A stretch of 64,000 bases of DNA, from positions 21,848,102 through 21,912,101 of the forward strand of contig OZ022501.1 in NCBI GenBank assembly GCA_963989385.1, in the 5' to 3' direction. The notes beneath the pieces are model-generated. The model saw only the letters and a program-made list of their open reading frames with translations. It was not told the DNA's origin and did no database searches. Source of the stretch: Ctena decussata. Taxonomy: Eukaryota > Mollusca > Bivalvia > Lucinida > Lucinidae. Positions 33,682 through 44,039 of this stretch are shown in pieces. Made by a program: the position numbers and the translations under genes. How positions within the stretch are numbered: position 1 is the stretch's first letter; each line of letters opens with the position of its first letter.

Positions 33682-33845
33682 TAGGAGCGGCTGTAGCGTA
33701 GTGGATAACACTCCAGACTACCAATCCAGGGGTTGCAAGATCGATTCCCCGCTTCTCCGGTCTTTCGGATGAGACTTTAAACCGAGGTCCCGTCTCCGTA
33801 TGACCTCGTTGTTGGTGGGACGTTAAACCCGAGTTCACTCACTCA
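33682..33845 (+). mobile_element. tRNA-like SINE, family S2, complete copy with 14-bp target duplication
   Basis: Starts TAGGAGCGGCTGTAGCG, with A-box-like TAGCGTAGTGG and B-box-like GATCGATTCCCC, and ends in GAGTTCACTCACTC. CTCCCTCGTATTTT occurs at 33668-33681 and again at 33846-33859. The insertion therefore looks complete and fairly recent. Confidence 0.92.
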
Positions 33846-34387
33846 CTCCCTCGTATTTTCATTGAAGTTTCATTTGACAACATGCTTTAGTTGATAATTC
33901 ACGGTAAAAGTTTTGACAAAATGAATGGGCATTTGCTCATAATTTAGATGCAAATTAGGGACCACATGGCTAATCAAAATAGAAATTTCGTTCATATGCC
34001 ATTTGATTTCATAAATTTAAGCTCGCGGCTGTGAAACCACTACCCAATGAGTTCCAGAGGCAATTTTGAGTGCAGTTTTTGAATCTGTGGAATATCTTTA
34101 AAACGTACCAGGAAAGCAAAACTATTCTCTGTAGGTCCCTTGTGTTTTAGATGGCCAAAACCATGATGGTACAGCAATACACCTTAACAAACAGACTATT
34201 TTCAGGCTTTGTGTGTATTAATTGACGATTAACTAAGTTTCTGTTTGATGTAACCTTAGGATTCAATGAACACCTACACAATAATGAACACAGCAGATTC
34301 GGCATAACGTTTTGTATGCTACATCTGCTTATCCAGGTACATTCTAATAAAGCACGTCTTCCTCAATGATCGTATTTTTTCTGTACG

Positions 34388-34517
34388 CAAGTATAGGAAG
34401 AGATACAGTTGTCACTCCGGCACCTGAGTCCGCCTTTGGAAGTTTTAGTTCAATTTTTATGTTTATGATGGGCAAGTGAGAGTTAGGCGAGCTATCCTGC
34501 ACGCGGACAGATCTTGT
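34388..34517 (+). repeat. Array-less deletion derivative of T3
   Basis: AGGAAGAGATACAGTTGTCAC and GATGGGCAAGTG...GGCGAGCTATCCTG...CAGATCTTGTT match the two ends of T3 (25301-25320 and about 26231-26283). The roughly 900 bp of tandem units between them are missing. Confidence 0.7.
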
Positions 34518-34573
34518 TTGTGATAGCAGTACTAGTAGCTAGAATTGAAATCGCTTAAACTAGTCGCATAAAC

Positions 34574-35723
34574 TAGGCCCTGTCACACTACAACGTTTCA
34601 GACAACGTATGCCGACGTATGAAAAATTTATCCAATACGCTGGCATACGCTGGAGATAAAACATCAATCAGCAGCCGGTTTTGGAACGCACACATAGCGT
34701 GCTGAAACGTATAAATAACTTTTTCACAACTTATCCCTAGCGTATACATAACTTATACAAGCGTATAACAGCGATTTCCCAGCGTATCTGTAGCGTTCTT
34801 GTCTTATGCCGAACGCAGTCTAACTTACGCCGACCTTATGTATAGCGTGTTGGAGCGTGCTTCGACGATCAGACGTAAAGCGACGGCTCTCTACAACACT
34901 TTTTATTGTAGTGGACGTGGATCGATTGACATGCCTGAAAAACGAAAATTAGAGAACTTTGCAGGTAGTAGCTGACCCAAGAAAACTCCATCTTTACCAC
35001 CTGCATGCCTACCGTCATACCAATCATCACCCGACTGCCGTGTCTACGATGGTAGCCAACCTCCCTCTCGCGCAGACTCCAATGCCTCTGTAGTGGTATC
35101 CGTGGCGGCATCTGCAGCAGCTCTTGTGGCATTTGAAGTATTAACCCCCCACCTCTCAAGCCCCAAAACGACAAGCAGAAGCGGTCCAAGAAGATTCCTT
35201 ATTTAAAAGTGATGAAATGCTGATCTGTGTCCAATATATATATAGCTGAAGCCCAGGCCGCTGGCGGATATGTTACCTAAATACGCTCAGTGCGTTCGTG
35301 ACACGTTGAATAAGTTCTAAGGTCGTCAGGCATAGGTTGGATACGTTCTGTATAAGTTACAGGTAAGTTACCTATAAGTTAGAAATAAGTTACGCGTACG
35401 CTACACAATGGACCTGCTGGCTGCCGACGTATGTCAACGTATGATTAACTAACAAGTTACGTGCATGAACGTACGCATAACTTACCTGTCGCGTACACCA
35501 AACTTATGACTAACTTATAAACAATACGTCGGCGTACGCTGAAAATTTTATGCATGCACAAAATTTTGGGCCGCATTCGACGTACAACAACTTATACCAA
35601 CGTATTTGAGGGTGCTCGTAACTTGTTCATAACGTACCCCTAACTTCAACGTACACCAGCGTGTTTGCTAAATTTCTCATACGTCGGCATACGCTGATGC
35701 TATACGTCACTGTGTGACAGCCA
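34574..35723. mobile_element. hAT-like non-autonomous transposon, 1150 bp
   Basis: Left end TAGGCCCTGTCACAC and right end GTGTGACAGCCA are imperfect inverted repeats; similarity resumes inside at ACGTATGCCGACGTATGA / TCATACGTCGGCATACG. CATAAAC directly flanks both ends (34567-34573, 35724-35730), and one more base gives an imperfect 8-bp duplication, the hAT length. Both sub-terminal zones are full of ACGTAT, GCGTAT and TAACTTAT motifs. The middle (34900-35230) has no recognisable transposase; the 106-residue frame there is unconvincing. Confidence 0.75.
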
Positions 35724-35974
35724 CATAAACACGTTATTTCAGTTCGAAAATTGAAAAGTCAAGCCTCTGAAAACGGACAATGTTTTTTCATCGCATAGAT
35801 CTATATCTTACGCATATTAGTACAATTTCAGCTTTGTAAAAGAGAACTGGTGAAGTTATCACAAAACTGAAATCGGTCAAACTGTAGTTTTACCACTTTC
35901 AAGACTTTTATGTAAACTCAGTCATTTCTTTTACTTCCAGGCAAATATTGGACACGAATATGCCTTACATAGAT

Positions 35975-36173
35975 AGGGTAGAGTTCGGACAGCAGGTAAA
36001 TTCGGACATACCATTGCAAGATGAGACGGCTCATATATAATAAGCCGTCTCATCGGGATTTTCACTGTTTGCCCAGTTATTTTTGTTTTAATTCTAAACA
36101 AATGACATATGAAGAAAACAAATGTCACTGTCCGAATTTACATGCTGTCCAAAGTTACCCGACTCTACCCTAC
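35975..36173. mobile_element. MITE-like element, family P2, copy 2
   Basis: AGGGTAGAGTTCGGACAGC to GTTACCCGACTCTACCCTA with the inner GAGACGGCTCATATATAATA hairpin and CACTGTTTGC. The left inner GCAAACAGTG half is deleted relative to copy 1 (CATTGCA runs straight into AGATGAGACGG). Confidence 0.87.
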
Positions 36174-36519
36174 AAGTCGAAAAGTATTATTATGCTTTGG
36201 CAAACTATATTTGCAAAACATTGAATTCTTAATTTCCAGGTAACAATAAAATTGCGCGCTAACCAGGTGTGATATTTGAATTGATAACTAATGTGCTAGG
36301 CACCACAACCATCTCTGGTTAACTATGTACATACAGGGGATGTTACGAAATGAAAACGAGCTGTTACGAAACGACACTGGCTATCAGCAGGTAGTCGCCC
36401 TTCGGAGAACTCTCTTTATTTGTATACCTTATCCCTATTAATTATTTTTTTCTTGGGCATGGGACTGTTCCATGACATGGAAGAGTCCATTACAAATACA
36501 GATGAGAAATATGATGACT

Positions 36520-36680
36520 GATTGATGATGAAAGAGATTTCAGTCTATATTGAGCGTTAGCGCAGCCGAAGAAAAACAGGACCGACGTGAGTAAAATAAA
36601 TAGCCCTATCCCAAAACCGCTGAGCCATTCAAGGAGAACGTCGTTACGAGAACTGAAGCAGGACAGAGCAGCTGCAAGAA
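36520..36680. repeat. Fragment resembling S4 and another dispersed repeat
   Basis: TTTCAGTCTATATTGAGC echoes the S4 3' region. GAGAACGTCGTTACGAGAA echoes 30014-30035 (GGAACGTCGTTAGGAGAA). There are no clear ends. Around it, 36180-37500 holds no recognised gene. Confidence 0.4.
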
Positions 36681-37506
36681 CAACGAATCATTGTCCTTAC
36701 TTAAGCCATACCTAGTGCCGAAAGTTTCAAGGCATATTCGTGCCACCCCAGGCTCCATGTAAATACCCCTTTCTTCTGAGAAGCTGTCCCATTAAGTAAC
36801 ATTTGGTGAGATATTGTTGAATGGAATGCAGACCCCAAGCAACCGGACATCAGGTTACACTGATTGTACAAGCGTTTCTGTTTGAATATTACGGTAATTA
36901 CCGACTAATTTTCGTGTTCACCGGACATTTGGAACATTATGTTATTTTATTCCACATCGGCCCATACAGATGGTAAAAGAATAGACTGGGTACATTCGCC
37001 AAACAGGCCCTATACCGCACCTTCTGCAAACTCAGCAGGTCCGTGTCTACTTTAAGGCAGAAGCAGCAATATGCCCACACGTTTATTTCTTCGTCTGTCC
37101 TACCAACCAAAAGTTATGACTTAGTTACATTAACCTCCTCCCTATATACGCATGACCGACTCAAAACTCCTTCTACAAAACTTCACAAGTACAGCGACAA
37201 AACATAGAAAAGAATAACTTTTAAAGAAGCCAGAAACATACCCTTTAAATCAGAGCCATATCCTAACAAAACTTTAAGTTGTCCCGTCCAAGCGATTCGC
37301 CATTATCAGTCTTGCATATAATGGGCCAAGTGTATGGGCATTAACACAGCAATAACAATAACAAGTCTAGTGCAGATCAATAGATATTGACAAAATACAG
37401 CTGAACATATGGGATGCTGATAGTTCTGTTTGCGCAAGTCTGGCGGCAAATTTGAATCGAAGATTTGTTCGTGTACCTTCGATTCTATGTTCCCGACAGA
37501 CCTTAT

Positions 37507-37669
37507 CTGAGTCTACACCGTTTCTCCGAATAAGAAGAACTTCTTATTCGGAAAAACGGTGTAGACTCAGGTCAGACTGATCTTCTTATTCGGAAAACGG
37601 TGTAGACTCAGGTCAGACTGATCCGTTCTTTTTATTTGGAGAAACGGTGTAGACTCAGATCAGACTGAT
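37507..37669. repeat. P3 hairpin with one arm tandemly triplicated
   Basis: TGAGTCTACACCGTTTCTCC is followed by three units in the opposite sense, each TTCTT(A/T)TT(C/T)GG...AACGGTGTAGACTCAG(G/A)TCAGACTGAT, at about 37540, 37582 and 37623 (41-47 bp period). Confidence 0.85.
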
Positions 37670-38401
37670 CCCTTTTTAGTTTTTAGTAGCAGTCTCACCA
37701 AAGTCTACACTCTTTGCCATTACTTATAGTAGGTATGAATTGTCGTCTTTGGGCTTTCACCGATGTGTAAAAGCTGACAAATCATTCACGAACTGAACAA
37801 AGGCCTATAAGGTTTTCGAGAGACTCGCTCGTGTTTACACATCGATAACATCACAAATAAAGCAACACCGACTTTGGCCTTCCTAATCTTTTGTTGGGGG
37901 CACATAGTCCATTGATCTACTACCTTCCTTGGGTTTTTTAAACAGTGTTTGGCAGAATCAGTGACACAAAAGTGTGCCAGCATATTTCAAGTGAAAATTA
38001 CATGCGGCGGCACCTTTCTAAATACACCCTAACCTGCGCTTGATATGGCACTGGTGTAATAAATAACATTATACATGGGGATGATTTAGTCTCTTTAAAC
38101 ATTTTGGCTTTAACCTAAATGCCAGTCAGAAATTTCAAAATCACAAACTCAAATAAACAAGAAGAGATGTTAGTACAACATTATGCCCAAAGCATATGCC
38201 TGGCCCTAGAAGGGAGTGGTCTGTACTAAAAAATTGAAAGAAATCCTTCAAAAGCTAATACTTTCAGACAAGTTTAAACTGATGAAATTTTAAATGGGCC
38301 ATAACTCCTACAAATATAGATAGTATTCGCTAAAAAAAATAATCAAGTCATTTACTCTTCATTTCAAACCAGCTAACCAAGTTTCAAATCCCTTGCTCAA
38401 A

Positions 38402-38535
38402 TGAGCCGAGACACAAGAAAACCAACAATGTGGTTGTGCGCCCAGCGCAGACTCGGATCAGCCTGGGCATCCTCCCTGTCTGATCTGTGTCTTCGCTGTT
38501 CGCATGGAGGTAGCTCAGACCCTTAGCTACCCTTT
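38402..38535 (+). mobile_element. Palindromic MITE-like element, family P1, half copy
   Basis: Starts TGAGCCGAGACACAAGAA and ends after TTAGCTACCCTTTCGG, so only one arm remains. It splits or abuts the old repeat around 38400. Confidence 0.85.
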
Positions 38536-38710
38536 CGGCAAAAAAAACATGACATGATTTGAATGTTTTCTGTCCCTTATTATCAACGGGAGAGCTTTAA
38601 CTGGGAAAAATCGACCCAATTTTCAGTGAAAAATTGGTGTTTTATTCGCCTAATAACTAAAAATGGCAGTCACGTTTGACAATAAGGCAATACATGCATG
38701 ATACATGCAT

Positions 38711-38732
38711 GGGGGGGGGGGGGGGGGGGGGG
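38711..38732. repeat. Poly-G tract (22 G)
   Basis: Uninterrupted G22 preceded by a direct ATACATGCATGATACATGCATG repeat. Confidence 0.97.
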
Positions 38733-40820
38733 TATCTAAGCAGCAACTTTAAATCTGTTTATTAGAGAAAAAATGAAAACCATTAGAGATACAGAAACCA
38801 AGTACTGAACTACATTAAAACCATATCGATTCTACTGCACATTAAGAGTTGTATATTAGTTACATGGGTTTAGGGTCGTTTTGAACTGATGTAACACATT
38901 TTTATGCATCGTAACCATAGAAACAATATCAAACACTACATTTTTACGCCGTTATTTGCAAAGATGGGATAAAAATGCGACTCTTTATTTGTTTAATAAG
39001 CAAATTCAAACTGAAAGTGAGGAAATCAGGGTAAAGAAATCTAGAAAACTGTTGTTTCTGTAAAATTGTAATTGCGACAGGGACACCCTTTGCACGTGCA
39101 TTTATTCTGTAGTCAGTGAAAGTTTACAACTAATTGTTTTTGCTATGTACCGTACTTATGTTGATGTTTGAAGACATGTTAATGGTATATTCAGGCCAGG
39201 CTGCCATTTTCAATAACCTCGATTTGAAAAAGAGCTATTTTCACAAATTTTATTTTTTCTCCGACTATATGTACTTCCAGTTGCCATGGTTTCAACAATG
39301 TGCAGAAGCCAATGCTCTGAAGGTGCAGAGACTGAAAATTACATTTAGTCCTAAGCACCATACCAGCTAATTGTTCGATACTTGCTTCAGGACACACACG
39401 TTTTCCCTTTGAAATTCATGAAAATATGTAAAATTTGTGCGGCCTAAAAATGGTTGCCATGGCAACAGTAATTGCTTAGATATCTCGAGAACTGTTTGAC
39501 ATATTTCACTAATTTTTTCACTTATCTTCATCTTTCGTCGAAGGCTTTAACCCATGACATTTTTAACAAAATACATAATTTTGAGTTTCCATCCAATGCT
39601 CGATGCTTACAGTCAGCTTCTCTTAAAATACAAAATTTTCAAAGGGCCATTACTCCGTGAAAAAAAGATGGAATTCATTCAAAAGTTAATCAGTTCATAT
39701 ACTCATCATCTCAAATCAGCTAACCAAGTTTCAAGTCCCTAGCTATAATACTTTTTCAGATATGTTGCTGGCAAGTTTAAAATGTCAAAATTTTCGAAGG
39801 GCCATAACTCGTTAAATAATCGACGGAATTTGTTCAAAAGTTAATTACATTTCTATATATGCTGGCAAAGTTTCAAGCCCCAAGCTAAAAGACTTTTTGA
39901 GATATTTTGTTGACAACATTTCATTATGATTTTTTTCAAAAGGGACATTACTCAAAAAGACAATTAAGACACGAAAAAAAATACAAGTTAACTATTTTTG
40001 ATGGTAAATCCATATGTGAAATTTCAAAACTCTAGTATGCAGTGCTCTAAAGATATGGTATACTTTATAAAAGCGTGACAGACAGACGGAGATACGCATG
40101 TACGGACGGACAACCCAGATGCAATGTGCCCTCACTTCTTCGAAGTTGGGCGCATAAAAACAAGTCGGAAGAGAAAGTTGCGTATAAATACATTAACAGG
40201 ATTTATCGATGGACAAAGTCTTCTCTATATATTTTGTCAAGCAATCAAATGCTATGAAAACTGCGTTGGTAACAGGCTGTCGAATTCTCCGATTGGTCAT
40301 GTGTTTTCTTAGTTGATCGGGTCAACTAAAGGAAAGTTTTTTTTTTTAATGTTCGAGTGCCTGATGCTATATTGCGTTATTTCATTGTATATAGCCTGGT
40401 GATACGAAATACAGGTGATATTAATATTTACAGTCAGTCAACCCAGCCATACCTGTTAAGGAATATCAAAACACATTTTTAAAGGACGATAAATATGACA
40501 ATGCAAGAAATATACAATTTTTCGTTTACATTCGAAACTGCCAAAGGCGCGCTCTCAGTAACTGACGTTGTATGATCTATCGGTGCAAATAGAAATAAGT
40601 GCTGAAATACTGATATTGGTTTTACCAAAATTAATGTGTAAAAAATATGACATATTGCTTCGAAAACCACTTACTAAAGCTCTTATTCTCCGACACAAAA
40701 AAAATTGATGGCATTGAAACTTTGGATACAGCATCGGGCACTGAATTTCTATCAAAGGCGGAGTTTCAGCCTATGTTAAATTTACATAGGAATCTGCCCA
40801 CGCTTAGATTTTTTTTATTC

Positions 40821-41720
40821 TATACTGAACGCCAAAAGAAACGCATACAAGTTTAGGTTCAGTTTTCTTCTGTCAACTGATTAATGGTTGTAAATCATAT
40901 TATAGCAGAAAACACTACTGACGTCTGTCAACAATATAAACTTATCTCCTTGCTAAATTAAACTTGGATTGAAGAGTTATCTCAATTTATCATGAAACAT
41001 TCAAAGTTGTTGTAAGAGTTGTCTTTCCTTTGGCGGTATAACAAATTGGTTCCAAAACACGACTCTTATGGGTGGTTATGATTAAAACGTCGTTTTCATT
41101 ACCATGGTATTATTCTTAGGGACATGACAGTAGTTTGAAGTTGAACAATTGTCAAATTATCTCCCTTGCAATTAAACAAATAGCAAAATGGGAAGTCCAA
41201 TAACACCAAAAGTTCTGCAGTGCTACGAAAAATTTCTTTGCAAACCTTTTTATTTTACTATTGTTAATTCATTTAACCTCTTCGTATAAATGGTTTCTGT
41301 TCTTTTCAAGAAATACAGGGTGTTAAAATGTCTATGGAAATTCAATGGTAAGCCAGTGTTACTGTTTCTACTGCCGATTTTCACCTGGTTGTTTCTCTAA
41401 AACGCAAGGCTCGACTGCTTTGATTTTTTCGCTGTTTCTTACCCTTGCCGCGGACAATATGTCTGGGGAAAATAATCAGCTTAGCGTTATAAGAAAATTA
41501 AAATTCAGCCTCTGAAAGTATGGTGACTTTAAGTTTAACCCCATCACAAAAGCAAGCGTTCTGGTCTCTAAAGTTTATGGAATATCGATGCGTTAAGGTG
41601 TTCATTCTGTCGGAATATCATAAACAAAGAAACTCAAAATGTCTAAATAAGAGTATATACCTATACCTTCAAATAAATTGGGTGTATACATTGTATGCGT
41701 TTCTTTTGACGTTCAGTATA
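40821..41720. mobile_element. Tc1/mariner-like non-autonomous element, 900 bp
   Basis: Ends TACTGAACGCCAAAAGAAACGC and GCGTTTCTTTTGACGTTCAGTA are inverted repeats with one mismatch over about 22 bases, each flanked by TA. The interior has stops in all frames and no D,D-type transposase motif that I can recognise. Confidence 0.8.
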
Positions 41721-41799
41721 TATATATGTGTTGCCTAAGGACTAACAGTGTTGCTTATGGATTATTTACCTCAGTTCACGCGCTCAGCATAGCACAGGA

Positions 41800-44030
41800 T
41801 TGACTTAAGTAATTTCTACCCTGAAAATGAGGGTCCCCTTAAAATACGGTTCCTAGAACTATCAAATTTTCAGATTTTGCTATTTCATTTATAAACTTAA
41901 ATCAGTGAATTAATAAATGTGAACATTTTAGAAATATGTATATTCATGTTTCAAGAAACGGGTTACGTATAAAATGTATTTTGTTTAGTACAACCCCTCA
42001 AAATCATCGAAAAACGACATCTATATCAAAAATTAATTATTAGAGAAAGTATGATCCAGTTGTTGTCAAGATTTTATACTAAGCATAAATCATGCTGTAT
42101 ACCTCTAATATGTGTGCAAGAAAATTAAAGAAATTCTGAGCCCGGTAAACTATACTTCAGGGATGCAGAATGTTGGCTGTCAGGCACCCCAAAAAAGCAT
42201 CATCTTGTTGAACAGTATTTTGTTCTTGATACATGTTACGTAAAAGTGAACCATACTATCTCTGTATTATCCCACTTCAGTTTAAAAAGCAAATCGATGA
42301 AAATGTCGCCTTTTCAAAACCCATTAACTCAAGAAACTTTTCAGATCAAATCTTTTGGTGTTTTTTTTCTTTTTTTTCTTTTTTAAATAATAAACCGGTA
42401 ATTATTTTACCTAGACTGACAACATATCTAATTCGTAGCCCAGGAAAACTATTTTATTTTAGACCCCTAGCAGTTTAAACTGACACTTTTTAGGCACTGG
42501 TTTCCTCATGGATTGTTGCTGTAGGCTCAGCTTCAGTTTTATTTGATCAAATTCAGATTCTTTTCATCACCCAATTGTCTTACACCTGTACAACGTACGA
42601 GTACATATGGATTAACGTAACCCAGATGCCGTGAGGTTGACTTCTGGTTTTCTGAATACCTACGGTCCGGTTGCAGGCCTAGGATTAACAGTACCGAAAT
42701 AGACACTTCCAATAATACTGAGGATAGTCAAGAAGAGAATAAATTATCAGTCGCAAATAAGTTGCATCTTTTCACAACTGAAACCATATTTTATGTTTCT
42801 CAACATAAGTGATCTGTTTGCTGTCAGTATGTTGATATGTTAATGATGGGTTGAGTAGTCTTCCCAAGCTTGTTAAGTGTCAGCTAATCTTCCATCATAA
42901 ACTGTTGTGCAAAAATGATTTGCCTTTTTCCTTGTTTTTTGTTTGATTCTTTAGTGCACGGATACTTGATGCAGTCCAGTGTTGGAGTCTTGCCTTACGC
43001 CTGTGCAATGTACAGGTACAAGGCAAAAATGTAAACAAATTAAATTCAGGGCACTAACACTTTATGCAGTCAATAGTTGAAATACAAATAATGGATCTCC
43101 CTTCCTGTGACGTAAGCCAATACACTTACATTGATGCTGGCAGCAGTTAGAAACAAATGGTGAAACGTCCTGCCTTACATCTAGAGACAGCTACAGATAC
43201 TAACCTAAAGATATCTTCAAAACCAAAAACCCAGGGCACTGATGCATGAAAAAAATAGGGTAAACATTGAAATTAATTTTACCCGGTCGCCGTTTATTTA
43301 TCGTTCTATACAATTGATAGAAAATATGTTACTGTTTTGGGTGATTACACTTGTTTGCAGAAGTGTGAGGAGGCGAGAGGGGGCGGGGGCACATTTTGGG
43401 ATTATCCTTGGTTTCCAAGTCTTAGCCAGTGAAGGAAATAATTGCAAACAGAATGGGTATTAATGTAGAACCTCATTAATAATTTATGTCACAGATAAAC
43501 AAGTGCTGCAGTGAAAGATCATACCTTTACTATGAAACTGACATTCTCCAAAAACCTGACCTATCCCCAAATTTCAGTTTCAAAAACTATTTTACCGGTT
43601 TCAAAATCTTTTGAAACTTTTTACAAAAAGAGCGGTATATTTAACCTAATTCTGCATAAAAATTATAGCTTGACAAATACAGTAACAGATCTTAACATTT
43701 AAATTACTTTTCATGTTTGATTATTTATTGTCGTTTTTAGACATATTTTTAAAATTCGGTTGACCATAAAAAATATTTGTATAAGTCAACATATAAGTTT
43801 ATGGTATCAGAATAATTCTCAGGGTACCTGCAATTCATTTCAGTAAGCAACGAAGGCATTCAAATTATACAGTTAATTTGACAGGTTCTAACTTAGCCCT
43901 ACCCATCATGTCTTATAAGGGGTTCTGCAAGGTGCGACCCTAAGCCCTGCAGTTCTTGAATTAAATTGATTAACCTATTTTATTAATTGGTTTACCCTAG
44001 GTAATCAAAATATTAAGTATGAAGGAAATC
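41800..44030. other. No gene recognised
   Basis: Open frames here are short and without domains. 42500-43250 has a loosely repeated order (CTTGCCTTACGCCTGT / CCTGCCTTACATCTAG; GGGCACTAA / GGGCACTGA) that may be a decayed tandem repeat. Confidence 0.5.
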
Positions 44031-44039
44031 TAAGCGTGG

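Larger units (their letters stand above)
38160..40160 (+). repeat. Old dispersed repeat region, diverged tandem units
   Basis: AAAGGGCCAT(T/A)ACTC and AGCTAACCAAGTTTCAA recur near 38290/38380, 39640/39720, 39790 and 39860 with heavy divergence. A truncated P1 element and a poly-G tract sit inside it. No gene. Confidence 0.6.

Noticed and set aside
34869..35189. 106-residue minus-strand frame inside the hAT-like element
   Set aside because: No transposase motif, odd composition, and no support from the neighbouring frames.
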